Part shown: positions 9,175 through 23,539 of the stretch, in pieces
How positions within the stretch are numbered: position 1 is the first letter of the stretch
Layout: each line of letters begins with the position of its first letter
Origin: Globisporangium splendens
Lineage: Eukaryota > Oomycota > Peronosporomycetes > Pythiales > Pythiaceae
Direction: 5' to 3'
DNA length: 64,000 nucleotides
Assembly: GCA_006386115.1 (NCBI GenBank)
Contig: VFIW01000140.1
Location: 1-64,000 of the forward strand
The notes under the pieces: generated by a model
The model's database searches: none
Told to the model about the DNA's origin: nothing
The model's input: only the letters and a program-made list of their open reading frames with translations
Made by a program: the position numbers and the translations under genes

Positions 9175-12100
9175 TCAACTTGGACGATAGGTGGTGAGGG
9201 ACGAAGGCGGCGGCATGTTTTCCTTGTCAATAGTAGCACTAACATGAAAGAACGATTCCACCTCAGTTTCTTTGTCATCCTGCACGAGACTGGACTTGGC
9301 GCTCTTTCTCCTCTTCGGTGCTGCTTGGAAACCTTCGCGATTGTGGCACTTTGAGGCGTTGCATGCGCATTCACTGCCGCACATTTGCTTCTCGGCCTTG
9401 CACGCGCACCCTCTCGTGGCGCATTTGCCGTTACACGAGCAGCAAACTGGGACCCCAGCACGGGAAGGCTCGCCCAGCAACTCATCGATTTCGTCCATGG
9501 CGTTGCCACTGCCGCCACCATTCTGTCTTGCTTGTTTATTAGCAGACGATGCTTTACGCTTCGCCGCCTGCTTCCCTTCGTTCTCGATGTAGTCCGAATC
9601 GTCACCACTGTCGTCCGAGTCGTCGTCGTCCTCGCTGCTCGACAAAATGTCGCCTTCATCAATCACTTCCTCGACCTTCTTCTTCTGAGCTGGTTTCTTT
9701 TTCGGAACTAATTCCTTATCTGCAATCTGCTGTCTCAACGCAGCGAGTTCCTTCTTGGTCGCATCAAGCTCCTGTTGAAGTGCATCTTTTCCTGCATCTT
9801 GCTCTCGCGGTGCTTTTGAAGAACCCAAATCGAGACTGTTGAGTGAAATGCCCGCACGACGACCAAGTTCTTCAGCATCTTTCTTCAATTCTGCAATTGT
9901 GTGCTCGTATTTGTCAGCTTGTGCAACGAGCTGCTCCTCCACTGCGTCCAAAGCAGCCTTCGTGTTTTCCAGTTCCATGCAAGCCGCTTTGCTTTCGACT
10001 GCACTTTCCATCAAGTATTTGATCATTTGATGGCACGCGCTTGCTTTCACTGGGAACAATTCGGTAGGCAAAGCGTTATTCCGCTCCACACTGGTCATCT
10101 TTTGCTGAAGTAGTCGAATTTCCGCATTCTTTTCTCTCAAGGAACTTTTCAAGCTCGCCAGCTTGTCACTGTTGTTGGCATTCTTGAATGGATTCGATTC
10201 CAACTGCGAGATCTCGAGCGCCAGCTTCTTGCGTTCCTCCAAATCCACCTGGATTGCAGCTTTAGCACCGTAAATCGTCGTCTGGATCTCGAATGTTCTC
10301 TCCAGCAGTGGTGTGATACCTTCGATGGACACCTCCGCGTCAGCCACCTTGTTACTCTCTTCTCCAGTACTCTTACCTCCATCGGAAGATAATGAACACC
10401 TTAGTGATGATGTGCCCTTTTGCATCTTTTGAGCCTGCTGATGATGAAGCGCCATCGTCCGCATCCGTTTGTTCGCCATGGCCACTTCCTCTGTCTTTCG
10501 CTTCAGGACGTTGCTCTGCTTGCTGTGAAGTGCGCTCAATCTCTGCAATTCGTACTGCTTTCGTTGGTCTCGGCGCTTCAACTGCATGATTTTTAAATCT
10601 TGCTCGCGTTTCTCCTTTCGATGGACTTCTGATGCTTCTTTCAGTTTCCGCTGCAGGCTTGCCTTTTGCTTCTTCATGCCTACAATTTCAACCTCCAAAG
10701 TAGAAATTTTGAACTTACCAGTCTTCCACAGTGCACTCAGGCGCTTGCATTCTTTCTCGGCTTGCTTGGCGACTTGCAGTTGTCTTTGAATTGCTTGCAG
10801 CTGTGCGCACATATCTTCTTTTCTCTGACGTTCTCTTGCGTTGGCGCTCTGATCATTCTTTTCAATCTCAAGTGACAGTCGTTTTTTCTCAGCGGTTAAC
10901 TTACCAATGCGCTTTTCCAACTCAATAATTTCCTTTTCGTACGAAGTTGCCAGGGCTGCCAGTCGCACTTCTGTGACGCCATTTGACGGGAGCGTGACAA
11001 GCTCTCGCAAAATCTTCTCCTTCTCGGCGATGACTTCAGAGAGGTTGTCCAGATCAAGTTGCATCTGCGCTTGGCTGGCACTCGATGTCACTTCCGCAGG
11101 AGACGCAGGCTCTACAAGCGTAATGCTGAAAGACTTGTCGAATTCCAATGCTTCTTCAGCCATAGCGCTAGCTGCGGATACAAGAGTCGTTGATGCATTC
11201 CTTCCACCAAATGTAGGCTCCATCAGTGCCGAAGTCTTCTTCTTCCTCATCAATTCATCTGCAACTTTTTTCCATTTCTCTCTCGCGCTCATAACAATTC
11301 GCAGCTCTTCTTCACGCGTACGAGCCACTTCCTTCCACTTCTGAAGCTCCGTTTCCAAATCACCGCGATCAACATTGGACTCCTCACTCACCGTAACGCA
11401 GCGACGTTGCATTTGCTGCTTGGACTGCTGCAAAAGTTGTAATTGAAGTAGCTCAACCTGCTGTTTGAGGTAACTCACCTCGTTTGTCGCACTCATTTCT
11501 TTGTTGACCACTGCCTTGTTTTCGATGTTGCGCGCACGAGACGCATAGCGCAGCGTATTCGACGTTTCCTCGAAGTTGATGTCTGCAGGACTGACACACG
11601 CTATCATGAGCGTCTTGCTGTTCCCACCGAGACTGTCTTGCAGCAAGCGAGTGAGCTTCGAGTCTCGGTATGGTATGTGGATGGATGATGAGTTCGTGCG
11701 ACTGCGTCCCGAGAGGGCGTTGATGACATTACCCAACGACAAGAGTCCGCGGTTGATGTTGACGCCTTCCTTGAACCGCGCACCTTCTGCGTTCGTTCTC
11801 TTGGCGCGCTCCGAGCCGGCTAAATCAACGAGATGGAATTTGGAATAACGCGCTTCGACACCTTCGTTGACCGTGTCGTGTTGCTCCATCGTCAGCGTAC
11901 AAATCGCGTGAGAGCGACTAGATTGGGCGTTCATCGTAGTCGAAGCAGTCGCGCGCTGCAACGCTCCAGCTTGCAGCAGTGATGCAACTTCCGTGATCGA
12001 TTCGACTTGGTGTTCACTCAGTCCGGTGACGACAATGCCGCGTTTCCCTTCGTCTCGAACTGCAAGACCTGCGGACGCACTCGCACTGCCGTTGTTCGAT

Positions 12101-12792
12101 GCATCGGATAAAAGATCGTAGATTTCTTCATTCAGGATCTGGAGAAGGGAAACACGCCAAGTAAATAATGCACGCCGACTTCATTCATGCCTCAATAGTA
12201 ATTGCACATACCTCCAAATACGACACTTTCACGATGATATTCTTGCTTTCTGGTGCATTTACAACAGTTCGGAAAATCTGTACGCAAACAGCACGTTTCA
12301 GCAAATGCAACACAAGGAGTCACAGAAGGGTATCAAAAGACCTACATCGTCCATAACGCGTGGAACGATGCCACGGTCGGCAGATGCCACACTCAGCTTG
12401 AACTCGTTCCCCATCGTAAACGTTTTCCCGGATCCGGTCTGTCCGTAGGTGAACACGGTTGCGTTGTACCCATCAAAGAAGCGATCCAGCAACGGCGCGA
12501 TCAGGCTTTCGTACACGAACTGCTGCTCTACATCCACAGGAAACACTGCGTCGAATTCGAACTGCTTGCCCGTGTCTCCTCCAAGCAGCACGTGAGACCC
12601 CGCGACACTCACACACGGCTCGCTGCCCTGCACCTGTTCGTTGGCGCTCAGCGGTCGCACGCGCACGGCGACCTGGATGTTGCTGCTGTCGCAGTGGCGG
12701 CGGCTGCTGGCTGCAGTTGATGATGAAGAGCCGGACGAAGAGCGTCTGCTGCCGTCACCTTCGTCGTGCGGTGCCATAATTGCGGCCTGCAT
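9175..12792 (-). CDS. Kinesin-4 family motor (KIF4-like chromokinesin)
   Basis: Three exons: 12792-12346, 12277-12212, 12138-9175; introns of 68 and 73 bp with GT...AG ends; 1158 residues. The N-terminal motor has the P-loop GQTGSGKTFTMG, switch I NAQSSRSHAI, switch II VDLAGSERAKRT, and neck motif LRYASRARNIENK. Exon 2 codes only 22 residues ending VKVSYLE, which exon 3 completes as ILNEEIYDLL, confirming the splice sites. A long coiled coil follows (about residues 420-980), then an acidic stretch, then a cysteine-rich CXC domain (CCSCNGKCATRGCACK, CGSECACNASKCHNR) as in KIF4, where it binds chromatin and an iron-sulfur cluster. Role: spindle midzone and chromosome-arm motor acting on microtubules. 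Confidence 0.93.
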
Positions 12793-13071
12793 TCAGGTTG
12801 AAGGTGCAGCCGCCGACGATAGGCACGGAGTGACCCGCACGAATGCCTTTCTCGCTCGTGGTGAAGCAGGAATGCATTCGCGCGCACTCTTTCAAATGTT
12901 GAAAGAGATACGCGCGACCTTCGTGCAACGTTTGCTGAGCGGTTACACAGTGTCACACCTGAGTTTCTAATGAGGATGTGACTACAGTGTATGATATGTT
13001 AGAAGCGAGTAGGAGCATCAAACAATTCTAGATGTGCGACAGCTGCTGATCTTCTGCACTGGCTCGAGTGT

Positions 13072-13273
13072 GATGCCGTTGGGATGCAGGGACACCGCTG
13101 AACAACCTTGCTTCAGGAAGCAGCAAACCGCCGAGGTGGCTATGACAAAGGCAACCAAGAGCCACAACACTCTGCAACACTCTACCCTCCTCTTTGCACT
13201 AGCGGCTCTGGCACTGTTGTTAACAGTACTCGTATTCTCTACGACGTGTCCTCTCGATGATGATGCCTCTTGA
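13072..13273 (+). CDS. Possible small single-pass membrane protein
   Basis: ATG-initiated frame of about 66 codons. The C-terminal half has one hydrophobic helix (LLFALAALALLLTVLVFS) followed by an acidic tail. It sits in the divergent promoter between two larger genes. No family recognised, no splicing needed, and length alone does not exclude chance. Listed as tentative. Confidence 0.25.
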
Positions 13274-13633
13274 CTTCAGACGCAAGAAAGACTGTGTTTG
13301 CACTGCTATTGCGGGTTGTACAGTCATCTCGTACTTTATCCAGTCGCAACTGTCCAACGTCATTGAGCTTCGCTTGCTCATTTTTTTGTCCGCATCAGCT
13401 GGAGTCTGTTGCTGTCCTGGCAGAGTGCGGGCGAGCATACTGGACTCAAGACAAAGACCAAACTGGCTGTGAAGAAAACAGAAAAAGGAAACCGAGGAAG
13501 ACACACACACAGACTTGCATCTCGTCGCGCTGTCAGCAGGGCGGAAGGAAGGAAGGCGCAGGGGACGGCAACGCGGACGACACACGGCGGCGCAGGAGAG
13601 CACGGCAGCGAGAGCGCGTGTCGCACGTACGCC

Positions 13634-13653
13634 GAGAGAGAGAGAGAGAGAGA
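13634..13653 (+). repeat. (GA)10 microsatellite just before a start codon
   Basis: Twenty bases of perfect GA repeat in the presumed 5' leader of the Dsc3-like gene, eight bases upstream of its ATG. The ABC transporter gene has the same arrangement (see 22661-22696). Confidence 0.9.
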
Positions 13654-13661
13654 ACAGCAAG

Positions 13662-14924
13662 ATGATGGAGCCCGAGAGCACGTCCGAAGAGAAGCCGCTG
13701 GTATGACAGGAGCTCTGCATAAATGCCATCGCGTTTCCGCATATGGTGCTTGCGTGTCTGATTTTTTTCTTTATAATCGTGGTTGTGTTTGATGGCTGCA
13801 GTTGTCGCATGACGTGGGGATCACTATTGTCGACGATGATGGCGATCAGCAGCAGCAGAACGAGAAGATCGTGGTCAAGGTGAAGACGCTGAGTGAGAAG
13901 CCCATCCGCATTGAGATCCATCCCAGCACAAGCATCGGCGAGTTGAAGGAGATCGTGAAGAAGCAGGCGAGCGCGGAGGGGAAATTCTTGCGTTTGATCC
14001 ACCAGGTATGTTGTTGTTTTGTTCTGCAGACATGGCGTGTATTAAGCAAAATCTGATACGGAAATTTGATGTATGTGCTGGTTTTCTTAGGGAAAAATGC
14101 TGTCGGATGATAAAGCGACATTGAATAGCTGCAAAGTCAAGTCGGAGGATTTTATTCACTGCGCTATCAGTGCGGCGCCTCCTAAAGCCGTCGTGAATCA
14201 GGTATGCTCGCTGTGAATCCATGTTGCACAGGATTAAAGACTGACGTTTTAACTTCAACGACAAAAATTCCCTGTAGATGGCTGCTGAAAATGAGGAAGC
14301 CGAGCGAGAGGATACAAGTCGACGCGGCTTTGATCGCCTTCGTGATCGACTCAGTCGTGAAGAAATTCAAGCGCTGCGGTTGTACTTCTACCCGCAATTA
14401 TCATTATATATTAGCCAAGCTGAGCGAGTCCCAGGCGAGTCGAGTGAAGATCGGATATATCGGCTCGAAGAAGAGTGGATGGATGCGCAGGGTCCTCAAT
14501 CTGAATTCTGTACGTGATGCACTACTTCAAATCGAGTGTCTCCGTGATGACTGCTGGTGACTCACTTTATATTGAACTTGCAAATTGCAGCTCTAAACGT
14601 CGTTCCAACGGCAAGAATCGCCATGGATCACCAGATTGATATGACTGGCATGAACAACTCGATCCTGGCAGCTGATAATGAAGGCACCGGGACCGAATTC
14701 CTGTGGGGCTTCTTGATGGGTCTGTTGCTGGGTGTATTTATGTTGCTGATGGTAAGTCAAATTGGCGTTGCTTTTTGGTCAACTAGCCAACATCTAACTC
14801 ATGTGTGCGTGTGCTCGTTCAGCTGCTGGACCGATCCGTTCCTCGCAAGCAAAAAGTGGGGCTTCTGCTGGGTGTGAGCATGAACTTCTTCCTCAGTGTC
14901 GTCCCGAAGGCTGTCTCCGATTAG
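13662..14924 (+). CDS. Ubiquitin-like membrane protein, Dsc3 type (DSC E3 ligase complex subunit 3)
   Basis: Six exons: 13662-13700, 13802-14005, 14091-14201, 14278-14509, 14591-14751, 14823-14924; all introns GT...AG, 71-101 bp; 282 residues. An N-terminal ubiquitin-like domain (IVVKVKTLSEKPIRIEI, then GKFLRLIHQGKMLSDD) is followed by the Dsc3 C-terminal signature RGFDRLRDRLSREEIQALR and EEEWMDAQG, and two hydrophobic helices (FLWGFLMGLLLGVFMLLM and VGLLLGVSMNFFLSVV). In fungi Dsc3 belongs to a Golgi/endosomal membrane ubiquitin ligase acting on SREBP and orphan membrane proteins; the same role here is inferred from domain order. Of the two ATGs at 13662 and 13665 the first was taken. Confidence 0.85.
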
Positions 14925-15283
14925 GTGCACCTCTTTCCATCCCAGCCTGCGTGCGTGACCAGCCGTATCGATATTCCTTTCCTTTTTTTTAATTCCACCT
15001 CCATGTTTGTATCATTCTCCGCCTTGTCTGCATCCAGCCAAGTCGAGCAGAACCACGAACGCGCCGCCTAGTCATATCCATGAGCTGTCTTTCTGTCGCA
15101 CCTTTCCCGCATAGGCGCCTGTCTGTCTGCAACATTTTTCGATATCTGTGGTAGTAATTGGCCAAAAAGATGCAATTTTCACCAATCACAAGGCTCCATT
15201 TTAGTCCCAGTGTGATCTTGCGTGTTGGTGGGTGTGTGAAGACCACTCCGCTGGTTCATCCGTTTCCTCACCGACCTTCCTTG
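14925..15283. other. Intergenic region, promoter of the PTPS gene
   Basis: 359 bp. Two CCAAT-type boxes (ATTGGCC at 15157, CCAATCAC at 15182) lie about 100-125 bp before the chosen PTPS start, followed by TCCATTTTAGTCC, which resembles an oomycete initiator. This is one reason for rejecting the earlier ATG at 15170. Confidence 0.45.
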
Positions 15284-16696
15284 ATGCTTCAGGCGCTCGG
15301 CGACGCTGAGCCCACCGCACCGCACCCGCCGCCCCCCGCATCCACCGCCATCACACCAGACACCTCAGAGACCACCGCGCCGAGAAAGCGCAAGAAGACC
15401 AGTCTTTCCTTCGACACCACGCTCTCGTCGCCTATGGGAAAAGAACTCTCCGCCTCCCAGAAAGCCATTGTCAAGATGAACGTGACCCGCGAGACCGCCG
15501 ACGGCGTCGTCAAGTGCTGCTACTGCGAGAAGGAGATCTCGTCCAAGAACATCGACCGGTGGGCCTCGCACTTGCGCGGATGCGTGAAGGCTCCTGAGGA
15601 GGTGAAGGCGCAGATCCAGCCGCTGCGCACGGCGACGACACCCCCTCCAGCTGCGGCCACGTCTGCTGCGGCTGGATTGCACACGGCGCCAGCCTTGAAC
15701 GCAGCAACGATGAACGCGTTCGCGGCGCACGCTGCCGCTGGCCAATTGGGCACGCTCACGACGTCCGCGTCGGCCAATGAGACCTTCAAAGTGCATGTGT
15801 CGAAGGATTACATGAAGTTCAACGCCGCCCACTTCATTGCCCACAAGGTGAGTCGACTTGCATAGCACTCTTCTTTCGACAGTTTCAGCGTATTCACGAC
15901 CACTCGTTGTGTGATGCGAGCATGTAGGGCTTCCGAGAAAAGCTGCATGGCCACAACTATCAGTTGGCAGTGACGATTACGGGTGTCGTCGGTCCGGACG
16001 GTTATGTCGTCGATTTCGGTGACATCAAGAACATCTCGCGCGTGATCTGCAAGGACTTGAACGAATCGTTCCTCGTGCCAATGAACAGCGATGTCCTCAA
16101 GGTAGGTTTGGCCATATCTGCTCTTGTTTCGCGTTCGGTTCTTGTGGGTCTGCACTAACTGCTGTCCCTTGTTTGCTGCTCAGATTACATTTGATGGCAC
16201 GAATGTGCACATTCTCACGGAAGACATGGCCAAGTTCAGGTGCGTGTTGCCCTCAAATGGAGATTGTTCATCTGCAAGTTAGACCGATTGACACTGGATT
16301 TTTCTTTGTTCTATTGAATATTGCAATCAACAGCTTTCCAAAAGCGGATTGCTCGCTGCTGCCGATCATTCACTCGTCGGCGGAAGAACTCGCCATCTAC
16401 ATCGTACGTATTGCCATACTGCACACAGCGGTATATTGTTTTTATTAACTGCACGGATTGCATGTATGTGATCCTAACAGAGCAACCAAATCATAGATGC
16501 GTTTACGCTCGAGGCACTCTTGGTACGTGATGCAATTGCGAGTTTCTCTTATATATCTGCATACAACAACCATTGCTCACTCTTTTATCACAATCTCGTG
16601 GATCGATAGGGACGCGGCGTCCGCAAGCTCGAAGTCAGCATCGCTGAAGCCTCCAAGCAATTCGCATCCTACGAACGCACGATCAGCCTGGCGTAA
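15284..16696 (+). CDS. BED-type zinc finger fused to 6-pyruvoyltetrahydropterin synthase-like enzyme (PTPS-III type)
   Basis: Six exons: 15284-15847, 15928-16101, 16184-16239, 16334-16403, 16481-16522, 16610-16696; 330 residues. Residues 78-100 form a BED-like finger (C78-x2-C81, H96-x3-C100), then an alanine/proline linker, then a PTPS domain from about 170. Zinc ligands are H183 (FNAAHFIAHK) and H195, H197 (LHGHNY). The usual catalytic Cys is absent; E192 in GFREKLHGHNY lies where PTPS-III enzymes of Plasmodium and relatives carry glutamate. PTPS-III cleaves dihydroneopterin triphosphate toward 6-hydroxymethyl-dihydropterin, replacing the aldolase FolB in folate synthesis. The later motifs DGYVVDFGDIK and PIIHSSAEELA fit the family. 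Start at 15284 chosen by promoter context. What the finger does is unknown. Confidence 0.87.
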
Positions 16697-17341
16697 GAAG
16701 GCATTCACTCGCAGAGCAGGACAGTCACACAACAAAAACAATTCGCGTGCAGACAGGAAAATGCCTTCTGACCCCTTCTTCGAGTTAGTTCTACGGCTCG
16801 CAACGAGCGCGTATGATTGCGGAAACGGGACGGAAGCTCTATGATAAACGCCGCTTATCTGCATTTTTGAGAGTTTGCTCCGAACAGCAGCGCGCATAAC
16901 AACTGCAGACACTGTTGGCATACCGATCCATTCATTCTTGCGTCTCAATACCGGTACATGGGCAGAAAAAGCACCCATCTTGAACAGTCAGATCCAATCA
17001 TCCCCAAGATCTTTTTGACCAAACCGACACGCCTCTTCCACACTCGATCATGCGATTGGCTGTACCATTTCAATCTCGACCGTCTCATTGGCTGAAAAGC
17101 GTCTCGCAGCGGCTTCCAACCAACTGCCTCTCTTCCGCAAACCTCAGTTTCAGCCGACCATCACTCTGCACATGTCTCCCTCTTTAAACCGATCGAGGTT
17201 TTCCCCCTTCGTTGCGCCAACCGCGCTTTCCTTTCGCTCACTCTCAAGCCACCACCAACAACAGCACAAGCGGCGCTGTTAAACAAGCGGGAAAGCGCAC
17301 TCTCCCTCCCTTCGTCTCTCTTCGTCTCTTCTCCTGACAGC
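16697..17341. other. Intergenic region, promoter of the DEAD-box gene
   Basis: 645 bp. CCAAT-box cores in reverse (GATTGGC at 17052, CATTGGCTG at 17086) and a pyrimidine-rich leader (17290-17340) lie before the helicase ATG. No other gene seen. Confidence 0.45.
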
Positions 17342-19857
<2,516 letters not shown>

Positions 19858-20089
19858 ACTGGTCTGTTGAGCCTGAAGGCACCGAGCACCCGTCCGCTGT
19901 GATAGTCTGAGTCGAGAGAGAAGTCGGCATCCAGTTCGTTCTGGAAGGCTGTCAAGAATTTATTGCCAGCTCGAATGTCTGAGTAACACCATCACTCTAT
20001 TTTCTTTTCTTTTCTTTTTCGCATTCCTTTTCCTTTGTCCCAAAGTTGAATGAATGAATGAATGCACTCTTGTCTTCATCCCTTATTGC

Positions 20090-22653
20090 TCATTCTTCCA
20101 CGAGAACCTCGGCGTTCGACTTGAGCTGCGCGTTCCACATGCGGTGGTAGATGCCGTGGCGCTGCTCGACGAGGTCGTCGTGCTTGCCCACCTCGGCGAT
20201 CTGCCCGTCGTTCAGAACGATGATCTGGTGCGCATTGCGAATCTACACACACACATACAATTAATTAAACAAGTCGCATCAGATTCGTACGAGAGATCTC
20301 ATAGTGCATGGCAGGAAGATGATGCCAACAATGCTGCACATACCGTGGACAGACGATGCGCGATGATCAGCATCGTGCGGTTGGACTTGAGGCGGTTCAG
20401 CGCCTTCTGGATCTCCTGTTCCGTGACGGTGTCCAGCGCCGACGTGGCTTCGTCCAGAATCACGAATGGAGGGTCCTTGAGCAGCGTGCGCGCGATCGCA
20501 ACACGCTGCTTCTCGCCACCCGACAGCTTCAGGCCGCGCTCACCGACCTTCGTGTTCCACTGGTCGGGCATACCCATGATGAAGTCGTAGATGCGCGCGT
20601 TCTTGGCCGCTTCTTCCACTTGCGCAAACGTGGCCGTGAGGTTGCCGTACTTGATGTTGTTCAGGATCGTGTCGTTGAAAAGCACCGTGTCCTGAGGCAC
20701 GATGCCGATCACGAGTCGCAGCGAGTGTTGAGTCACCTTGTTGATATTTTGGTTATTGATTAGGATCTTCCCCGACGTGCACTCGTAGAAACGGAACAGC
20801 AGTCGCGAAATCGTCGTCTTGCCCGCGCCAGTCTCCCCCACGAGCGCCGTCGTCGTGCCGCGCTCGATCGTGAACGTCAGGTCCTTGACACCGCTGTCCG
20901 GCGTCTGCGATGGGTAGTGGAAGAAGACGTGCTTGAAGCTGACATCGATGCCGTTCTTCAGGTCGTACTCGCAGATTCTCAGCTCCGTTGCATCCGGCGC
21001 GTCCACGATGTCGGCTTCCACGGACAGCAGCTCGCTCAGCTTCTTCATGTCCACGACCGAGTTGATGACCATGTTGTAGATGCCACCGAGGAAGAACAGC
21101 GGCGAGAACAGGTTGTTGAGGTACACCGAGATCGCGACGAACGCACCAATGTCGATGCTGCGGCCGGAGCCAGTGCTGTTGACGACGTGTGGCGCCGCGA
21201 GCCCGAGCGCACCGAGGATCGTCAGCTGAATGACGATGCTCTGCACGCCATTGAGCACACTCAGCGACGCCTGCACCGAGATCGAGTAGCGCTGGTACTT
21301 CTCAATCACCTTGGTGTACGCGTCGACTTCGTACTTTTCATTCGAGAAATACTTGATCGTCTCGTAGTTGATGAGCGCGTCCGTGGCCTTGTCATGGTAC
21401 TCGTTGTCGTGCTTCGTCGACGCCTCGCGGTACTTCTTGCGCCAGAGCGTGATCTTGATCGTGAGCACGGCGTAGATGACGAGACTCGAGAACGCGATGA
21501 ACGACAGACTCGCAAGCTGGAAATGCACAGCAAAGATCACGATCACGACCACGGACTCGGCCAATGTCGGAAACAGGTAGAGAAACACATACGACACGAC
21601 GGCGTTGGCCGATTCCACGCCACGATCCATGGAGCGCAGCACGTCTCCCATCTTCTTGCGCACGTGCCAGTCGTACGACAGCGAATGGATATGCTCGTAC
21701 GTGAGCGTCGCCAGCTCCACGTACGCCGTTTGCTTCACCCGGAGGTAGATCAGCGACTGCAACTCCTTGAAAAGCTTCGAGACGAGCACCATGGCCGTGA
21801 AGATCGCGAGGTTCACGATCGCACTCGACGTATCCTTTGCCAAGAGTGCATTCGTCGCCTTCGCCATGTACAGCGGCGACGCAATGTTCGCCAGCTTCGA
21901 GATGATCAGCACCACATACGTACTCGCCGCGCGAATCTTGTTCGCCATGCCGTGTGGCCAAAAGTACGGCTTCAGGATGTACACCATCTTCACGAACGAG
22001 ATCCCCTGGGGCTTTGCTGGTTCGTCGACTGGTGCGTCCAGGTTATCGGCTTCCTTTGGCGCAGGTGGAGTCACGATCTGGTCGAGCAGGTAATTCAGGT
22101 TCACGACCTCAAGCACCGTGAAGATCAGCGGCAGTGAGTTCGCGATGTTGGCATCCACGAGCAGAAACTTTTCTTCGTCTGCCTGGGAGAACGAGTCCAA
22201 TTCGAACGAATCGATGGCGAGCACGACGAGGAAGCCTGCGCAGAACAAGTAGCAGCTCCACGTGAGCATGCGCGCGTTCGGGTACGACATCGCGAGCGAG
22301 AACAGCACGCTCTTCACGAGCGTCGCCACAACCGGGACGCCCCAGAACCGCCACTGCACGTGCGACGGACGCACCAGCCAGTCAAAGCTCCAGAACCCAG
22401 TGTTGCCCAAGCTGAACCACGCGACCAACAGCAGCGACACCAGATCCATGATCAGTAGCAGCACCTGCGAGAACTGCAAACACAGCATCTGGCTCTGGCT
22501 GCGTTTCTTGCCGCCCGCCGAGTTCTCGGGCTCGATCCAGCGCGACATGGTCTGCTTCTTCGCGGCGGTCTTGGACGGCTCGCGCTGTGGCGGCGAGGCG
22601 TCAGCGCCTGCGTCTTTCGCGAGCAGCGGCGTTCGTTCCTGCACGGGCGCCAT
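20090..22653 (-). CDS. ABC half-transporter, ABCB6/HMT1 type
   Basis: Two exons: 22653-20344 and 20242-20090, intron 101 bp; 820 residues. An N-terminal multi-helix extension (about residues 60-210, TMD0-like) precedes the core transmembrane domain and one nucleotide-binding domain: Walker A GETGAGKTT, signature LSGGEKQRVAIART, Walker B FVILDEATSALD, H-loop IIAHRLST. Exon 2 gives RNAHQIIVLNDGQIAEVGKH. TMD0 plus a single ATPase points to ABCB6/HMT1 (heavy-metal or phytochelatin/porphyrin transport in vacuole, lysosome or mitochondrial outer membrane) rather than ATM1/ABCB7, which lacks TMD0. The frame stays open upstream through a (GA)n run, but the first ATG is at 22653. Confidence 0.92.
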
Positions 22654-22657
22654 CCTG

Positions 22658-22703
<46 letters not shown>

Positions 22704-23539
22704 GCTCGCTCGCTCGCTCTTGGCTCCTGGTGGCCGAGTGGACGTATATGGGCAGCGGCAGCCAGAGGATTGTCCCTCCTTCTGCAGCGGCGCTTTGGTT
22801 GTGGAGGGGCACGTGTGGCTCTCCCGCTGCTAGTTCCGACCTTGCAGCTCCAAGTGTACTCTATAATTTCTTACGTTCTTTACAACAAGGTACGATAAAT
22901 TAGTAGATTCGTGCTAGATGCTTTCAATTTTGGAAGTGAATATTTAATTCCCTTCCGAAACCGAATTGATAGGTCGAACAGCCACTTGAAGCGAGAGGCT
23001 CGAGAGCAGTTAACTCATCAATGATTAGACACATATTGCTCCAACGCAAACAATGTGCAGTTATTTTCCACAATTACAGAATCTGTCTTCAATAACACAA
23101 TAATTGCGCATACTGGACTAGGTTACGTTTCCTGGGGGTTACGCAAGAAGGGGGAAGGGCGTCGTCATGTGGTCCACCCCACGAGGCATAGAGAGGCCAG
23201 TCTGCGAATATGTTGGGATTTGTTTGTATTCGACGCCCTGAACCCCCTTCTTCCCCCTTCTTGTGTTAGCAGCAGCGTCGGCGCCGCGTGACGCTCTGTA
23301 GGACAGGAACCAAGAGCTAGAGCGTCTCTGGAGCCTATCGACGTACTTGTGCACGCACGCATATACACGCCGTTGTTCCCATCGCAAGCGTCGTCGCGAG
23401 GCGGAGAGATCGGATCTGGTCACTGTGGAGAACGCGTCGTCGGCAGCACACAACGACAACAACAGCAAAAGAAGAGCGATAAGATCGTTCGCTACACGTG
23501 CGCACCCAGTCACAGGCACGCTCACTTGCATAGCGGCGG
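22654..23539. other. Divergent promoter region, ABC transporter and striatin
   Basis: 886 bp between two start codons. It contains the (CT)18 run at 22661-22696 and a related CGCT run to about 22720; nothing else recognisable. Confidence 0.5.
22661..22720. repeat. (CT)18 microsatellite plus (GCTC)n tail
   Basis: Perfect CT repeat 22661-22696 followed by CGCT repeats. On the transporter's coding strand this is (AG)18 ending seven bases before its ATG. Confidence 0.92.

Larger units (their letters stand above)
12793..13661. other. Divergent promoter region between kinesin and Dsc3-like genes
   Basis: 870 bp between two start codons. A small plus-strand frame (see 13072-13273) lies inside. From 13500 to 13661 the sequence is purine-rich and ends in a (GA)10 run at 13634-13653, eight bases before the Dsc3-like ATG. 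No other signal recognised. Confidence 0.5.

Noticed and set aside
13220..14002. 260-codon minus-strand frame over the Dsc3-like gene start
   Set aside because: Low-complexity, crosses exon and intron of the opposite gene, no family features.
15170..15283. Earlier ATG as start of the PTPS gene
   Set aside because: It overlaps CCAAT and initiator-like promoter motifs, and the added residues show no conserved or targeting character.
20917..22137. 406-codon plus-strand frame inside the ABC transporter gene
   Set aside because: Mirror frame of a well-conserved transporter; composition is the usual Arg/His/Val shadow pattern.
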